From: Clostridium sp. OF09-36
Lineage (GTDB): Bacteria; Bacillota; Clostridia; Lachnospirales; Lachnospiraceae
Assembly: GCF_003481985.1 (NCBI RefSeq)
Contig: NZ_QUMD01000006.1
Location: forward strand, 62,001 to 126,000
Reading direction: 5' to 3'
DNA length: 64,000 nt
Of this stretch, positions 8,965 to 17,420 are shown in pieces (the first letter of the stretch is position 1; each line of letters opens with the position of its first letter). The position numbers and the translations under genes were made by a program. The notes beneath the pieces were generated by a model. It was not told the DNA's origin and did not search any database. It saw nothing but the letters and a program-made list of their open reading frames with translations.

Positions 8965-10189
8965 CCCGCTGTTTCGTGGGGCACTGCGTCTGAACCTTTT
9001 GACGGAGCAGATTGACATTGTGAAGCCGCTGGGCTGGGAGCGCACCAGTACCACGCTGACCGACATGGACATGAACTACCTGCTTTTGTATCTGGAAGAA
9101 AATTACGGGCTTACCAGCGAGAAAAAGGTGCAGAGCGCCATCAAGATTGTTGCCAATGAAAACCGCTACCATCCGGTCAGGGATTACCTGAACAACCTGC
9201 AATGGGACGGCACAGAGCGCATCCGTTACGCCCTGCATCACTTTCTGGGAGCCGATACGGACGAATACACTTATGAAGCCTTGAAACTGTTCCTGATGGG
9301 AGCCATCCGGCGGGTATTCAGACCGGGGAGCAAGTTTGAGGTCATGCTCTGTCTGGTTGGTGGTCAGGGAGCCGGGAAATCTACCTTTTTCCGGCTGCTG
9401 GCAGGCAGGGACGAATGGTTTTCAGACGATTTGAAGAAGCTGGACGATGAAAATGTGTACCGCAAGCTGCAAGGGCATTGGATTATCGAGATGTCGGAGA
9501 TGATCGCCACAGCCAACGCCAAGAGTATTGAGGAAATCAAGTCATTCTTAAGCCGCCAGAAAGAAACCTACAAAGTGCCGTATGAGACACATCCGGCAGA
9601 CCGGCTGCGGCAATGTGTATTTGGAGGGACGACCAACCGGCAGGACTTTTTACCCCGTGACCGCACCGGCAACCGGCGCTTTCTCCCTGTGACGGTGTAC
9701 CCGGAACGGGCGGAGGTTCACATACTGGACGATGAAGCGGCGGCGAGGGCGTATATCGAACAGATGTGGGCGGAAGCCATGACGGTTTACCGCAGTGGGA
9801 AGTATAAGCTGTCATTCAGCATGGAAATGAACCGATACCTGAACGCCCATCAGCAGGACTTCATGCAGGAGGACACACAGGCTGGCATGATCTACGCCTA
9901 TTTGGAGGACTACACCGGCGACAGGGTATGCTCCAAGCAGCTTTATGAGGAAGCATTGGGGAACTTAAATTCCCCGGCAGACTGGGAGACACGGGCAATC
10001 TGCGAGATTATGAATACCGGCATTGCGGGCGGCATCATACAGGGCTGGGCAGCCTACAAAAGCCCAAAGCGGTATAAGAAATACGGTTCTCAAAAAGGGT
10101 GGGAGCGTGTCAACCAAGCCCCGCCGGAGGGGGACGGTTTTCAGGAAATCACGGAAGAAGAAGCCCGGCAAATGGAACTGCCATTCTGA
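8792..10189 (+). CDS. VirE-family P-loop ATPase/helicase-like replication protein
   Basis: This 465-residue protein has Walker A CLVGGQGAGKSTFFRLLAG and a Walker B-like WIIEMSEM. Arginine-rich motifs (FGGTTNRQDFLPRDRTGNRRF) are typical of virulence-associated E/superfamily 3-like ATPases of plasmids and prophages. The start is a TTG at 8792 with AAAGGAGGTG 8 bases upstream. With the CHC2 protein it probably forms a primase-helicase pair that replicates the excised circle. The GGTTGAC iterons lie directly downstream, which fits an initiator role. Confidence 0.85.
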   Translation: MNSEFQSLPPETQEAVKRTMDTMEPAQTPEEIRETLEGTQKGGVKNSIRNCLTVFQRDPLFRGALRLNLLTEQIDIVKPLGWERTSTTLTDMDMNYLLLYLEENYGLTSEKKVQSAIKIVANENRYHPVRDYLNNLQWDGTERIRYALHHFLGADTDEYTYEALKLFLMGAIRRVFRPGSKFEVMLCLVGGQGAGKSTFFRLLAGRDEWFSDDLKKLDDENVYRKLQGHWIIEMSEMIATANAKSIEEIKSFLSRQKETYKVPYETHPADRLRQCVFGGTTNRQDFLPRDRTGNRRFLPVTVYPERAEVHILDDEAAARAYIEQMWAEAMTVYRSGKYKLSFSMEMNRYLNAHQQDFMQEDTQAGMIYAYLEDYTGDRVCSKQLYEEALGNLNSPADWETRAICEIMNTGIAGGIIQGWAAYKSPKRYKKYGSQKGWERVNQAPPEGDGFQEITEEEARQMELPF

Positions 10190-10198
10190 AAAGCCACC

Positions 10199-10383
10199 GG
10201 TTGACAGTTTGGTTGACGCTTCGGTTGACAGCCGGTTGACGGGGAAAAGCCTGATATTTGGGGCATTTCTCCCCTTTGTCAACCATGTCAACCAAGAAAT
10301 TAAAGAAAAAGTAAAAAGTAATCATAGAGCGCCTATGGATTGTTTTCAAAGTCTTTTCTGCCGGTTGACACGGTTCGGTTGAC
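10199..10383 (+). repeat. GGTTGAC iteron cluster (candidate replication origin)
   Basis: The 7-mer GGTTGAC occurs four times in direct orientation at 10199, 10211, 10223 and 10234, spaced 11-12 bp or one helical turn. It is inverted (GTCAACC) at 10278 and 10287 and direct again at 10363 and 10377. The run is non-coding and directly follows the VirE-type gene. Phased short iterons beside a replication ATPase are the classic layout of an initiator-binding origin; function is inferred. Confidence 0.65.
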
Positions 10384-10459
10384 ATGGAGACAGTCTGCGG
10401 CTGTACACCTGCCTGACATTCCCTTGTCGGGCATATTTCATTTATGGAGGTAACTGCCT

Positions 10460-10645
10460 ATGGCAAAAAACAAAAACGAGAGCAATAACAAAAACAGCGG
10501 CACCCTGCTTACCGAAAAAGACGGCACCCAGTATTTTGTCATGGGGAAAGTCCGTATCAAGGTATCGGAGCATTTCGCACAGGATGGGAAGCCGCTTGAC
10601 AGCCTACTGGAAGATGTGATCCAGCACGCTGCCGCCGCTTCCTGA
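10460..10645 (+). CDS. TnpW-like transposon-encoded protein
   Basis: This is a 61-residue polar protein with the core GTQYFVMGKVRIKVSEHF followed by a short helix ending HAAAAS. Small proteins of this sequence type precede the large serine recombinase in related elements and are called TnpW; their function is unknown. The ATG follows TTATGGAGGTAACTGCCT. It lies between the iteron cluster and a strong hairpin. Confidence 0.7.
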   Translation: MAKNKNESNNKNSGTLLTEKDGTQYFVMGKVRIKVSEHFAQDGKPLDSLLEDVIQHAAAAS

Positions 10646-10674
10646 AAAAATACGGAATAACGACTGTCAATCAG

Positions 10675-10731
10675 CCCACGCTTATGATATACTTGTACCA
10701 GCGAGTATTGTATAAGCGTGGGTTGTTTCTT
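10675..10731 (+). terminator. hairpin between tnpW-like gene and recombinase
   Basis: An 11-bp perfect inverted repeat, CCCACGCTTAT (10675-10685) and ATAAGCGTGGG (10712-10722), encloses a 26-base loop and is followed by TTGTTTCTTTT. It can terminate the upstream transcript or attenuate entry into the recombinase gene, whose ribosome site starts about 15 bp later. Confidence 0.65.
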
Positions 10732-10752
10732 TTAGAAGGAGGATTTTTAACC

Positions 10753-12373
10753 GTGAAACAACCATACAATACAACGATTTATAACACTGCACTATATTTG
10801 AGATTGAGCCGTGACGATGAATTACAGGGGGAAAGCGGCAGTATCCAGACCCAGCGCATGATGCTAAGACAGTATGCCGCAGAGCATGGGCTGACCGTTG
10901 TAGACGAGTACATTGACGACGGATGGAGCGGGACAAATTTCGAGCGTCCAAGTTTCCAAAGGATGATTGATGACATCGAAGACGGGAAAATCAACTGCGT
11001 TGTCACAAAGGACTTATCCCGTCTGGGAAGAAACTATATCCTGACCGGTCAGTACACGGAAATCTATTTCCCCAGCAAGGGAGTACGCTACATTGCCATC
11101 AATGACAATGTGGACACCATCAACGGAGAAAGCGAGCTTGCACCGTTCTTAAACATCCTGAATGAAATGCACGCCCGACAGACCAGCAAAAAGGTCAAGG
11201 CTGCCATGCACACAAGATTTGCCAATGGCGCACACTATGGAGCCTATGCACCGCTGGGCTATGTAAAAGACCCGGACAAAAAAGGTCATCTTCTGATCGA
11301 CCCGGAAACACGCTGGATTGTAGAGAAGATTTTTGACCTTGCTGTACACGGGCGTGGAGCCGCCAGCATTACACGGATTCTGGTGGAGGAAAAAGTACCT
11401 ACCCCGGCTGGCTGAACTATGAAAGATACGGACTTTCGCCAATATCTACGCCGGTGCGCCCGCAGAAAAAGCCTATGCGTGGACGATTGCACAGGTCAAG
11501 AGCATTTTGAAAGAGGAAACCTACATCGGTCACAGCGTTCACAACAAGCAGAGCAACATTTCATTCAAGAACAAGAAAAAGGTGCGGAAGCCGCAGGAAG
11601 AATGGTATCGTGTGGAAAATACCCACGAAGCCATCATTTCCGAAGAAGTGTTCCAAAAAGTTCAAGAGCTGATTGCAAGCAGACGCAGGAAACGCAGAAA
11701 CGGTACGACACAGATTTTCGCAGGATTGATAAAATGTGCAGACTGCGGATGGTCTTTAGCCTATGGGGAAAACAAGCAGAACAAAAACCCATACGGGTAC
11801 TACCATTGCAGCAAGAACGGACAGGGATTACGCCAGTGTTCCATGCACTATATCCGCTATGATGTACTGTATGCCTATGTGCTTGCAAGACTGCAATACT
11901 GGTCTATGATGGTACAGAAAGACGAGGACAAGCTGCTGAAACGGCTACTCAATGCCAGCGACAGGGAAAGAAACTCTGCGAAGAAAAAGCAGGCTGCGGA
12001 GCTGAAAAAGGCAGAGAAGCGTAAAGCCGAGGTTGACGGGCTGTTTGCTAAAATGTATGAGGACTGGTCTGCCGGACGCATAACCGAGTATAACTTCAAT
12101 ATGCTGTCCGAGAAGTACCAGAACGAGCAAAAGGAGCTTGAAACAAAAATAAGACAGCTTCACGAAATGATGGAAGCCGCCGTACAGACCGCAGCGGATG
12201 CTGAAAAGTGGATTGCCCTAATGAAACAGTATGTCAACCCTGTGGAGCTGACCGCCGAACTTCTGAACACTCTAATTGAAAAAGTAACCGTCCACGAAGC
12301 TGTCAAGGGCGAGGACGGAAGTCGTGAGCAGGAAGTAGAAATCTACTACCGCTTCATCGGCAAAATCGACTGA
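10753..12373 (+). CDS. large serine recombinase (two frame breaks)
   Basis: The N-terminal resolvase domain has the catalytic serine in YLRLSRDDELQGESGSIQTQ and LSRLGRN in the active-site helix. The recombinase domain, a zinc ribbon (IKCADCGWSL with YYHCSKNG and a later Cys) and a long coiled coil (about 380-480) follow. The start is GTG at 10753 behind AAGGAGG. The frame breaks at 11405 and at 11430-11431. Adding one C and one G restores VPTP-GWLNYERYG-TFANIYAG and a 540-residue protein, matching TnpX-type transposases. It sits at the right end of the element, as the integrase/excisionase normally does. Confidence 0.88.
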
Positions 12374-12407
12374 CCTTTCTTTTTTACCCAACAATATCTT
12401 TAATTAA

Positions 12408-12827
12408 GGGAAACGGGGCTGGACCTCCCAGGGTAAACTTACCGGTCAGGTCCTTTACGATAAGGATGGAACTTCTTACACCGCAGATTATAAAATCTTG
12501 CAGGACGAAAATTACGATACCGGCATGAATGCTTTCTTTTACGGAAGTCAACAGAATGCCAGCATTTTCGCGGAATTTTCCTTGCCGCGGAGTGGGGAAA
12601 ACTGTCGCGGATACGTGGCCTATGAAATCAAGGCAAAGGAAAGTGACTGGTGGATTGATTCCTGGCTAAATTATACCCATCAAAAGACCATCTGGCAGTA
12701 TCCGGTCATCTCAGCAGCCCAGAACAGAAGACAGGGCGGCTGGCTGGACGAGCGTGTGTTCAGTACTGTGCAGGATGCGCTGCAGGTGCTTCCAGAGGGG
12801 GAAAATGAAGGCTCTATCGGTTCATAA
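12408..12827 (+). pseudogene. 3' remnant of a gene interrupted by the element
   Basis: An open frame without a proper start begins right after the element end. It encodes about 139 residues including WTSQGKLTGQVLYDKDGTSY and a soluble C-terminus (YEIKAKESDWWIDSWLNY). No ribosome site precedes it and an in-frame stop at 12405 abuts the junction, so it looks like the 3' part of a gene cut by insertion. The 5' part should lie left of the window. The original function is not recognisable. Confidence 0.6.
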
Positions 12828-12861
12828 ACTCGAAAAATTGGATGTTATTGGGAGAAATATT

Positions 12862-13191
12862 ATGACTGGGAATATGATAGGGTTTGTTATATGGGCGATG
12901 GTTGGCGTTATTATCATTAGTCTTGGAATAAGAGCATATCTTTCAGGAAAAGTGGCTGACTTTTGGGCAAACATAAAATCTATATCTGTAAATGATATAA
13001 TGGGCTACAATCATGCGGTTGGTAAGCTGTTTGTTATTTATGGAGCAATATTGATTGCATTGGGATTACCGCTGCTTTCAGGACAGAATTCTCCATTTAT
13101 TTTACTGTCAGTATTGGGAGTAATGATAGAAACAATAGTAATCATGGTGGTTTACAGTTTGTGTATTGAAAGAAAGTATAGAGAACAATAG
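12862..13191 (+). CDS. small membrane protein, DUF3784-like
   Basis: This 109-residue protein has three hydrophobic segments (FVIWAMVGVIIISLGIRAY, LFVIYGAILIALGLPLL, FILLSVLGVMIETIVIMV) and ends with a charged tail, as in DUF3784 proteins. The ATG at 12862 has GGGAGAAATATT before it; the frame is open upstream to 12754, overlapping the preceding remnant. Function is unknown. Confidence 0.6.
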   Translation: MTGNMIGFVIWAMVGVIIISLGIRAYLSGKVADFWANIKSISVNDIMGYNHAVGKLFVIYGAILIALGLPLLSGQNSPFILLSVLGVMIETIVIMVVYSLCIERKYREQ

Positions 13192-13268
13192 TTTTTGCTC
13201 GTTCAATTTTATTCTGTATAATCTGTTGTTATTTAAAAATAAAAATGCTAAAATAAAAGTAGTTAAGA

Positions 13269-13309
13269 TATTATCTAAAATAGTATAAATTAAGCTATTT
13301 TGGATAATA
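13269..13309. promoter_or_regulatory. palindromic operator upstream of hipBA
   Basis: The arms TATTATCTAAAATAG (13269-13283) and CTATTTTGGATAATA (13295-13309) are inverted with one mismatch and an 11-base spacer, 32 bp before the antitoxin start. HipB-type antitoxins bind such palindromes to repress their own operon. The function is inferred from position. Confidence 0.75.
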
Positions 13310-13340
13310 TATTATTTGTAAATAAAGGCGGTGAAAACGA

Positions 13341-13619
13341 ATGGAACAACTGATATGGGAAACAGCGGAAGAATTGGATCAGAAGCTGGCACAAAGGGTA
13401 AGAAACATCCGAAAACGGCGTTCCATTTCCCAGGAAAAATTATCCTCTATGAGTGGTGTAAGCTATGGCTCTATCAAAAGATTTGAAGCTACCGGACAGA
13501 TCTCCCTGATCTCACTGACCAAGATTGCTATGGCCTTGGATATTGCAGATGAGCTTAGGAGTATTTTTACACAGGTGCCATATAAGAATATTCAGGAGGT
13601 TATTAATGAAACCAAATAA
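13341..13619 (+). CDS. hipB: HipB-like antitoxin, XRE-family helix-turn-helix
   Basis: This 92-residue protein has one XRE/Cro helix-turn-helix: LAQRVRNIRKRRSISQEKL then MSGVSYGSIKRFEATGQISL. It is the usual HipB arrangement, with a short N-terminal helix and C-terminal tail. The start follows AAAGGCGGTGAAAACGA. Its end overlaps the kinase gene start by 14 bp, so the two are translationally coupled. It should neutralise HipA and repress the operon through the palindrome at 13269-13309. Confidence 0.85.
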   Translation: MEQLIWETAEELDQKLAQRVRNIRKRRSISQEKLSSMSGVSYGSIKRFEATGQISLISLTKIAMALDIADELRSIFTQVPYKNIQEVINETK

Positions 13620-14739
13620 TGCATTGCAGGTTCTCTACGATGAAAGGCTCGTTGGAACGCTGGCGATGACTGCAGACCATAAAGCGGCATTTCAATATAG
13701 CGAAGAATGGCTTGAACATGGATTCCCGATCAGTCCATTTTCTCTTCCACTGAAAAGGCAGGTTTTTGTTCCAAACAAAGACTATTTTGATGGACTTTTT
13801 GGAGTATTTGCGGACAGTTTACCAGACAACTGGGGAAGATTATTGTTGAAGCGACTACTGCGCGCCCATGGACAAAATCCGGATAAACTTACAGCTTTGG
13901 AGCGGCTGGCTATCGTTGGAAAATCAGGAATGGGGGCGCTTACCTATTATCCAGAAAAGGAAATGCAGGAAAAACAGGGCCATAGTAATCTGGATGAACT
14001 TGCGGAGCAATGTCAGAAGCTGTTGAATACAGAGTATTCTGATAAACTGGATGAGCTATATCGCCTGGGAGGTACCAGCGGTGGAGCCAGACCCAAAATT
14101 ATGACAACTATTGAGGGGGAAGAGTGGATCATTAAATTTCCGGCCCATGTAGATGGAAGAAATGCTGGAAAGATGGAATATGATTATTCCTGCTGTGCCA
14201 GACAATGTGGTATTGCCATGAGTAAGGCCAGATTATTTCCATCAGACAAATGCGAAGGGTATTTTGGAACAAAACGATTTGACAGAATGATGGATAATGG
14301 CAGTCAAAAACGAATCCATATGTTAACCGCCGCTGCTCTTTTGGAATTAGATTTCGAACAGCCAAGTCTGGATTACCACAGTTTGATGAAGCTGACGAAA
14401 ATTTTAACCAGGGATCATCCAGAAGATGTGAACAATATGTTCCGCAGGATGTGCTTTAATGTGTTCGCTCATAACCGAGATGATCATTCTAAAAATTTTA
14501 CGTATCTATACCATGAGGCAGAGGATTGCTGGCGGTTGAGTCCTGCATACGATCTCACTTACAGCAATACCTATTACGGAGAACATACAACCACAGTGGA
14601 TGGAAATGGGCGCAATCCAGGAGAAAAGGAGATTCTGGCAGTTGGCATTGCCGCTGGGATGGCGAGAGCGGAATGCAGGAGAATTATGAACCAGATCAAG
14701 GATTGTGTGAACCAGATGCTGGGACAGTATCTTTCTTAG
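13606..14739 (+). CDS. hipA: HipA-like serine/threonine kinase toxin
   Basis: This 377-residue kinase shows the HipA glycine loop RLGGTSGGARPK, the nucleotide-binding Lys in EEWIIKFPA, the catalytic loop AHNRDDHSKNF and the metal-binding SPAYDLTYS. An N-terminal subdomain with GVFADSLPDNWGR is standard for HipA. The ATG at 13606 follows AGGAGG (13594-13599) and lies inside the last codons of hipB. The family phosphorylates glutamyl-tRNA synthetase or other translation factors and causes growth arrest; the target here is unknown. All visible catalytic residues are intact. Confidence 0.88.
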   Translation: MKPNNALQVLYDERLVGTLAMTADHKAAFQYSEEWLEHGFPISPFSLPLKRQVFVPNKDYFDGLFGVFADSLPDNWGRLLLKRLLRAHGQNPDKLTALERLAIVGKSGMGALTYYPEKEMQEKQGHSNLDELAEQCQKLLNTEYSDKLDELYRLGGTSGGARPKIMTTIEGEEWIIKFPAHVDGRNAGKMEYDYSCCARQCGIAMSKARLFPSDKCEGYFGTKRFDRMMDNGSQKRIHMLTAAALLELDFEQPSLDYHSLMKLTKILTRDHPEDVNNMFRRMCFNVFAHNRDDHSKNFTYLYHEAEDCWRLSPAYDLTYSNTYYGEHTTTVDGNGRNPGEKEILAVGIAAGMARAECRRIMNQIKDCVNQMLGQYLS

Positions 14740-14865
14740 AAAAATGGAGTACAATTGCAACTTAAGGAAGTATCACAAATATTTTTCACCCCATATGGCC
14801 ATTTCATAATAAATCTTGATGAAATTGTAAAATATCTATAATTTGTAAATAATTTTAAAGCTGCA

Positions 14866-14897
14866 TTGCCGCCATCAAATGGCGGCAATTGTATTTT
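14866..14897 (+). terminator. hairpin downstream of hipA
   Basis: TTGCCGCCAT (14866-14875) and ATGGCGGCAA (14879-14888) form a perfect 10-bp stem with a three-base loop. TTGTATTTTT follows, a likely intrinsic terminator about 130 bp after hipA. Confidence 0.65.
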
Positions 14898-15169
14898 TCT
14901 CCTGTTCGGAATCATCGCGCAGATAGCTGGGAGCAGGATGGTGTAGTTTAATGGATTCTGCCACGTCAACGGCCAGACGATTTGGACGTTGTTGTTGCTG
15001 ATCTCATGAACTGTCACCGACTTGCTTTTTCGCAAGGAAATCAGTTATTGGTCAGGCTGAGAAGTCAGCAACATTTATTTGTTATTGAGTGCCGGGTTAT
15101 ACCTATTTTTCGTGTGTATGATATACTTGTGGTATAATCCATATACTAAACAAGATAAAGGGTGGTACT
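14898..15169. other. intergenic region without a supported gene
   Basis: No plus-strand gene is seen. A minus-strand frame (15035-14736) is open but has no ribosome site and runs through the hairpin, so it may be a degraded remnant. A -10-like TATAAT at 15133-15138 could drive the following gene. Confidence 0.4.
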
Positions 15170-15652
15170 ATGCAGATTTTTGTTGATGCAGATGCTTGTC
15201 CGGTGGTTTCCATTGTGGAAGCAGTTGCGAAAAAATATAGGGTGGCGGTAACGCTGCTATGCGATACAAACCATGTATTGTATTCTGATTATAGTGAGGT
15301 AGTGGTTGTTGGAGCCGGCACGGATGCCGTAGATTATAAGCTGATCAGCATTTGTCATAAAGGAGATATCGTGGTATCGCAGGATTATGGAGTAGCAGCT
15401 ATGGCTCTTGGCAAAGGGGCTTATGCAATTCATCAGTCAGGCAAGTGGTATACAAATGAAAATATTGACCAGATGCTGATGGAACGGCACTTGAACAAAA
15501 AAGCGCGGCGGAGCAGCCATAAAAATCATATAAAGGGGCCGAGAAAGCGCACTGATGCAGATGATGAAAGATTTTTTCAGTCTGTGGAAAAAATGGTATT
15601 AATGGCTATGAAAAACTGTTCGGAAGATACAGAGAGAGGGCAGAACGCGTGA
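15170..15652 (+). CDS. YaiI/YqxD family protein (UPF0178)
   Basis: This 160-residue protein begins QIFVDADACPVVSIVEAVA, the hallmark N-terminus of the YaiI/YqxD (UPF0178) family. Other conserved stretches are VVGAGTDAVDYKLIS, GDIVVSQDYGVAAMAL and the C-terminal GPRKRTDADDERF. The Asp-rich motifs suggest a PIN-like nuclease fold, but the biochemical role is not established. The ATG follows AAAGGGTGGTACT. It overlaps the next gene by 4 bp (GTGA). Confidence 0.92.
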   Translation: MQIFVDADACPVVSIVEAVAKKYRVAVTLLCDTNHVLYSDYSEVVVVGAGTDAVDYKLISICHKGDIVVSQDYGVAAMALGKGAYAIHQSGKWYTNENIDQMLMERHLNKKARRSSHKNHIKGPRKRTDADDERFFQSVEKMVLMAMKNCSEDTERGQNA

Positions 15653-16623
15653 ATGAGAAATATCAGCTTTATTATTATTGGAATCATGGCATCTGCGATC
15701 AGTGTGGAGCACCAATACTGATTTTAAATGAGGCATTAAGTTACGAGGGCAATGATCAGCAGGAATTACAGGCTTTTTTGGATGAGCATGCGGAGTGCAA
15801 GTATTTTTCTAATATAGATGAACAGAAAAATTTTGAAGAAATTGGCGGCTGTAAAAAGTTGGAAGAAACATATAATTACAAATCGCCATATTGGGCCATG
15901 CGATCTGTAGGAAGCAAATCCCTGCTGGGGCAGTTTTGCGGCAGCGCGTGCAGAGAAAAATGGATCCGGGAAAGAGAGGCCGATCATTTAAAAATTTATA
16001 CATACTTCTGGGAATTGCGAGAGTATGCACTGAAAGTAGCCCCAGAACCATGTGATAATCCATCTGGAATTGTTGTGTTTGATCTGGAGACTACGGGGTT
16101 GAACAGTAACGATAATGAAATTTTACAGATCAGTGCGGTTGATGGAAACGGGGATTTACTTCTTAATGAGTATGTCCGACCAGAGCTGATCAGGTCATGG
16201 CCAGACGCGGAACGGGTGAATGGTATTACACCAGAGAGGGTAAGAAAATGTAAGACCATCAGAGAACTGATAGGGAAGATAAAGGGCGTTTTTGCATCAG
16301 GGAAAACATGGATCGCGTATAATTGTGATTTCGATCTCGGATTTTTATTTTTTGTAGGTATTGAACCAGGTACGAATACCGAATTAGAAGATGTGATGTA
16401 TGATTTTGCCGAAATTTGTGGGAATTATGATAAGCGCTACGGAACCCGACGATGGCAGACGTTAGAAGCGGCCGCCGCACATTTTGGGTATAACTATAAA
16501 GCGCATGATTCCTTGGAAGACGCAAGAGCTACACTGTATATTAGGAATAGAATTAAGCGGGAAAAAGAAATATTAGATGAATTGACTGCTCCATATCAGA
16601 CGGTGAAAGGAGAACAGATTTAG
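15649..16623 (+). CDS. DEDDh 3'-5' exonuclease with N-terminal zinc-binding extension
   Basis: The C-terminal half is a DnaQ-like exonuclease: VVFDLETTGLN (Asp, Glu), YNCDFDLGF (Asp) and AHDSLEDARATL (His, Asp) give all DEDDh residues. The first 130 residues hold CDQCGAPI and scattered Cys (GGCKK, FCGSACREKW), suggesting a zinc-binding module that ordinary DnaQ-like proteins lack. The start is a GTG overlapping the stop of the YaiI-family gene, so the pair is likely one operon. The role is probably trimming of DNA or RNA ends; substrate is unknown. Confidence 0.85.
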   Translation: MNEKYQLYYYWNHGICDQCGAPILILNEALSYEGNDQQELQAFLDEHAECKYFSNIDEQKNFEEIGGCKKLEETYNYKSPYWAMRSVGSKSLLGQFCGSACREKWIREREADHLKIYTYFWELREYALKVAPEPCDNPSGIVVFDLETTGLNSNDNEILQISAVDGNGDLLLNEYVRPELIRSWPDAERVNGITPERVRKCKTIRELIGKIKGVFASGKTWIAYNCDFDLGFLFFVGIEPGTNTELEDVMYDFAEICGNYDKRYGTRRWQTLEAAAAHFGYNYKAHDSLEDARATLYIRNRIKREKEILDELTAPYQTVKGEQI

Positions 16624-16625
16624 GC

Positions 16626-16662
16626 AAAATGATACCTTACTTACAGTGTGAAAATGATACCT
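16626..16662 (+). repeat. direct AAAATGATACCT repeats left of the IS605 element
   Basis: AAAATGATACCT occurs at 16626-16637 and 16651-16662 (25-bp period). The same 12-mer is at 18649-18660 beyond the IS605 element, with an inverted copy beginning at 18675. Paired short repeats like this resemble multiple terminal repeats of IS21-type elements, so this may be a solo remnant into which the IS605 jumped. Confidence 0.45.
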
Positions 16663-16678
16663 CATTTATATCGGAAAC

Positions 16679-16725
16679 AACCCCAAATTTTTCTGCTATC
16701 CAAGATGGGTGAAAAATTTGGGGTT
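16679..16725. terminator. perfect 15-bp inverted repeat
   Basis: AACCCCAAATTTTTC (16679-16693) and GAAAAATTTGGGGTT (16711-16725) pair perfectly over a 17-base loop. It lies 55 bp after the exonuclease stop and could act as a bidirectional terminator or be part of a mobile-element end. Confidence 0.55.
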
Positions 16726-16979
16726 TGGTCATTCAAAATGTGCAATAAAATCAAGCGGATTACTGGACTTTTGACTAAACACTGCAAGAATTCCCCCATC
16801 CTCTTTAGGGGGTGGGATGAATTGCCTGCTTTTGATTTCTGATATTGCAATAACTGGCATGATTCTATATTGCACATAGCTGCGCGGATAAAGAGAACTT
16901 ACGTTCGATAAAACATGGACATATAGAAAAATATATGGTACAATATAATCAGTCGAGATAATAGGGAAGGCTGATTATT

Positions 16980-17420
16980 ATGAGAAAATTGGATAGCAAT
17001 GCACACTCGGTATTTTTATTATATTACCATTTGATTCTGGTTATAAAATACCGAAAAAAGGTTTTGAATGATCCGATTTCAAATCGGGCGAGAGAAATAT
17101 TTGAGCATATTGCTCCGAACTATCACATTACTCTGGAAGAATGGAATCATGATCAGGACCATGTGCATATCATGTTCCGTGCTCATCTCAAATCAGAACT
17201 GAGCAAGTTCATCAATGCATATAAAAGCGCAAGCAGCCGCCTGATTAAAAAGGAGTATCCGGAAGTCCGGCAAAAGCTCTGGAAAGAAACATTCTGGAGC
17301 CAGAGTTTTTGTCTGCTGAGTGCTGGCGGTGCCCCAATTGAGGTCATCCGTCAGTACATTGAAACACAGGGAGAGGGTAAAAGTGAACACCGTGTACCGT
17401 TTTCGGATTTATCCGAATAA
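16980..17420 (+). CDS. tnpA: IS200/IS605 transposase TnpA (HUH Y1)
   Basis: This 146-residue single-strand transposase has the HUH motif in DQDHVHIMF (His61, His63) and the nucleophile tyrosine in VIRQYIETQ (Tyr126). Both catalytic elements are intact, and the length is normal for the family (about 130-155). It cuts and joins single-stranded ends at hairpins. The start follows AGGGAAGGCTGATT. It overlaps tnpB by 38 bp. Confidence 0.92.
   Translation: MRKLDSNAHSVFLLYYHLILVIKYRKKVLNDPISNRAREIFEHIAPNYHITLEEWNHDQDHVHIMFRAHLKSELSKFINAYKSASSRLIKKEYPEVRQKLWKETFWSQSFCLLSAGGAPIEVIRQYIETQGEGKSEHRVPFSDLSE

Larger units (their letters stand above)
108..12400. mobile_element. integrative mobilisable element with ABC/two-component cargo
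   Basis: The gene order of zinc-finger protein, HTH protein, small Cys-rich protein, oriT, DUF3847 protein, MobA/MobL relaxase, CHC2 protein, VirE ATPase, TnpW-like protein and terminal large serine recombinase is the usual backbone of mobilisable elements in gut Firmicutes. The right end is placed between the recombinase stop (12373) and the start of an orphan coding remnant (12408). The left end is not in the window, so 108 is only the first gene seen. The ABC transporter and two-component genes (108-4043) are read as cargo because they sit on the opposite strand beside the backbone. There are no type IV secretion genes, so transfer would need a helper. Relaxase and recombinase frames are broken as sequenced. 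Confidence 0.65.

Noticed and set aside
14736..15035. Minus-strand frame after hipA
   Set aside because: Open but lacking a ribosome site and crossing a strong terminator hairpin; at most a degraded remnant.
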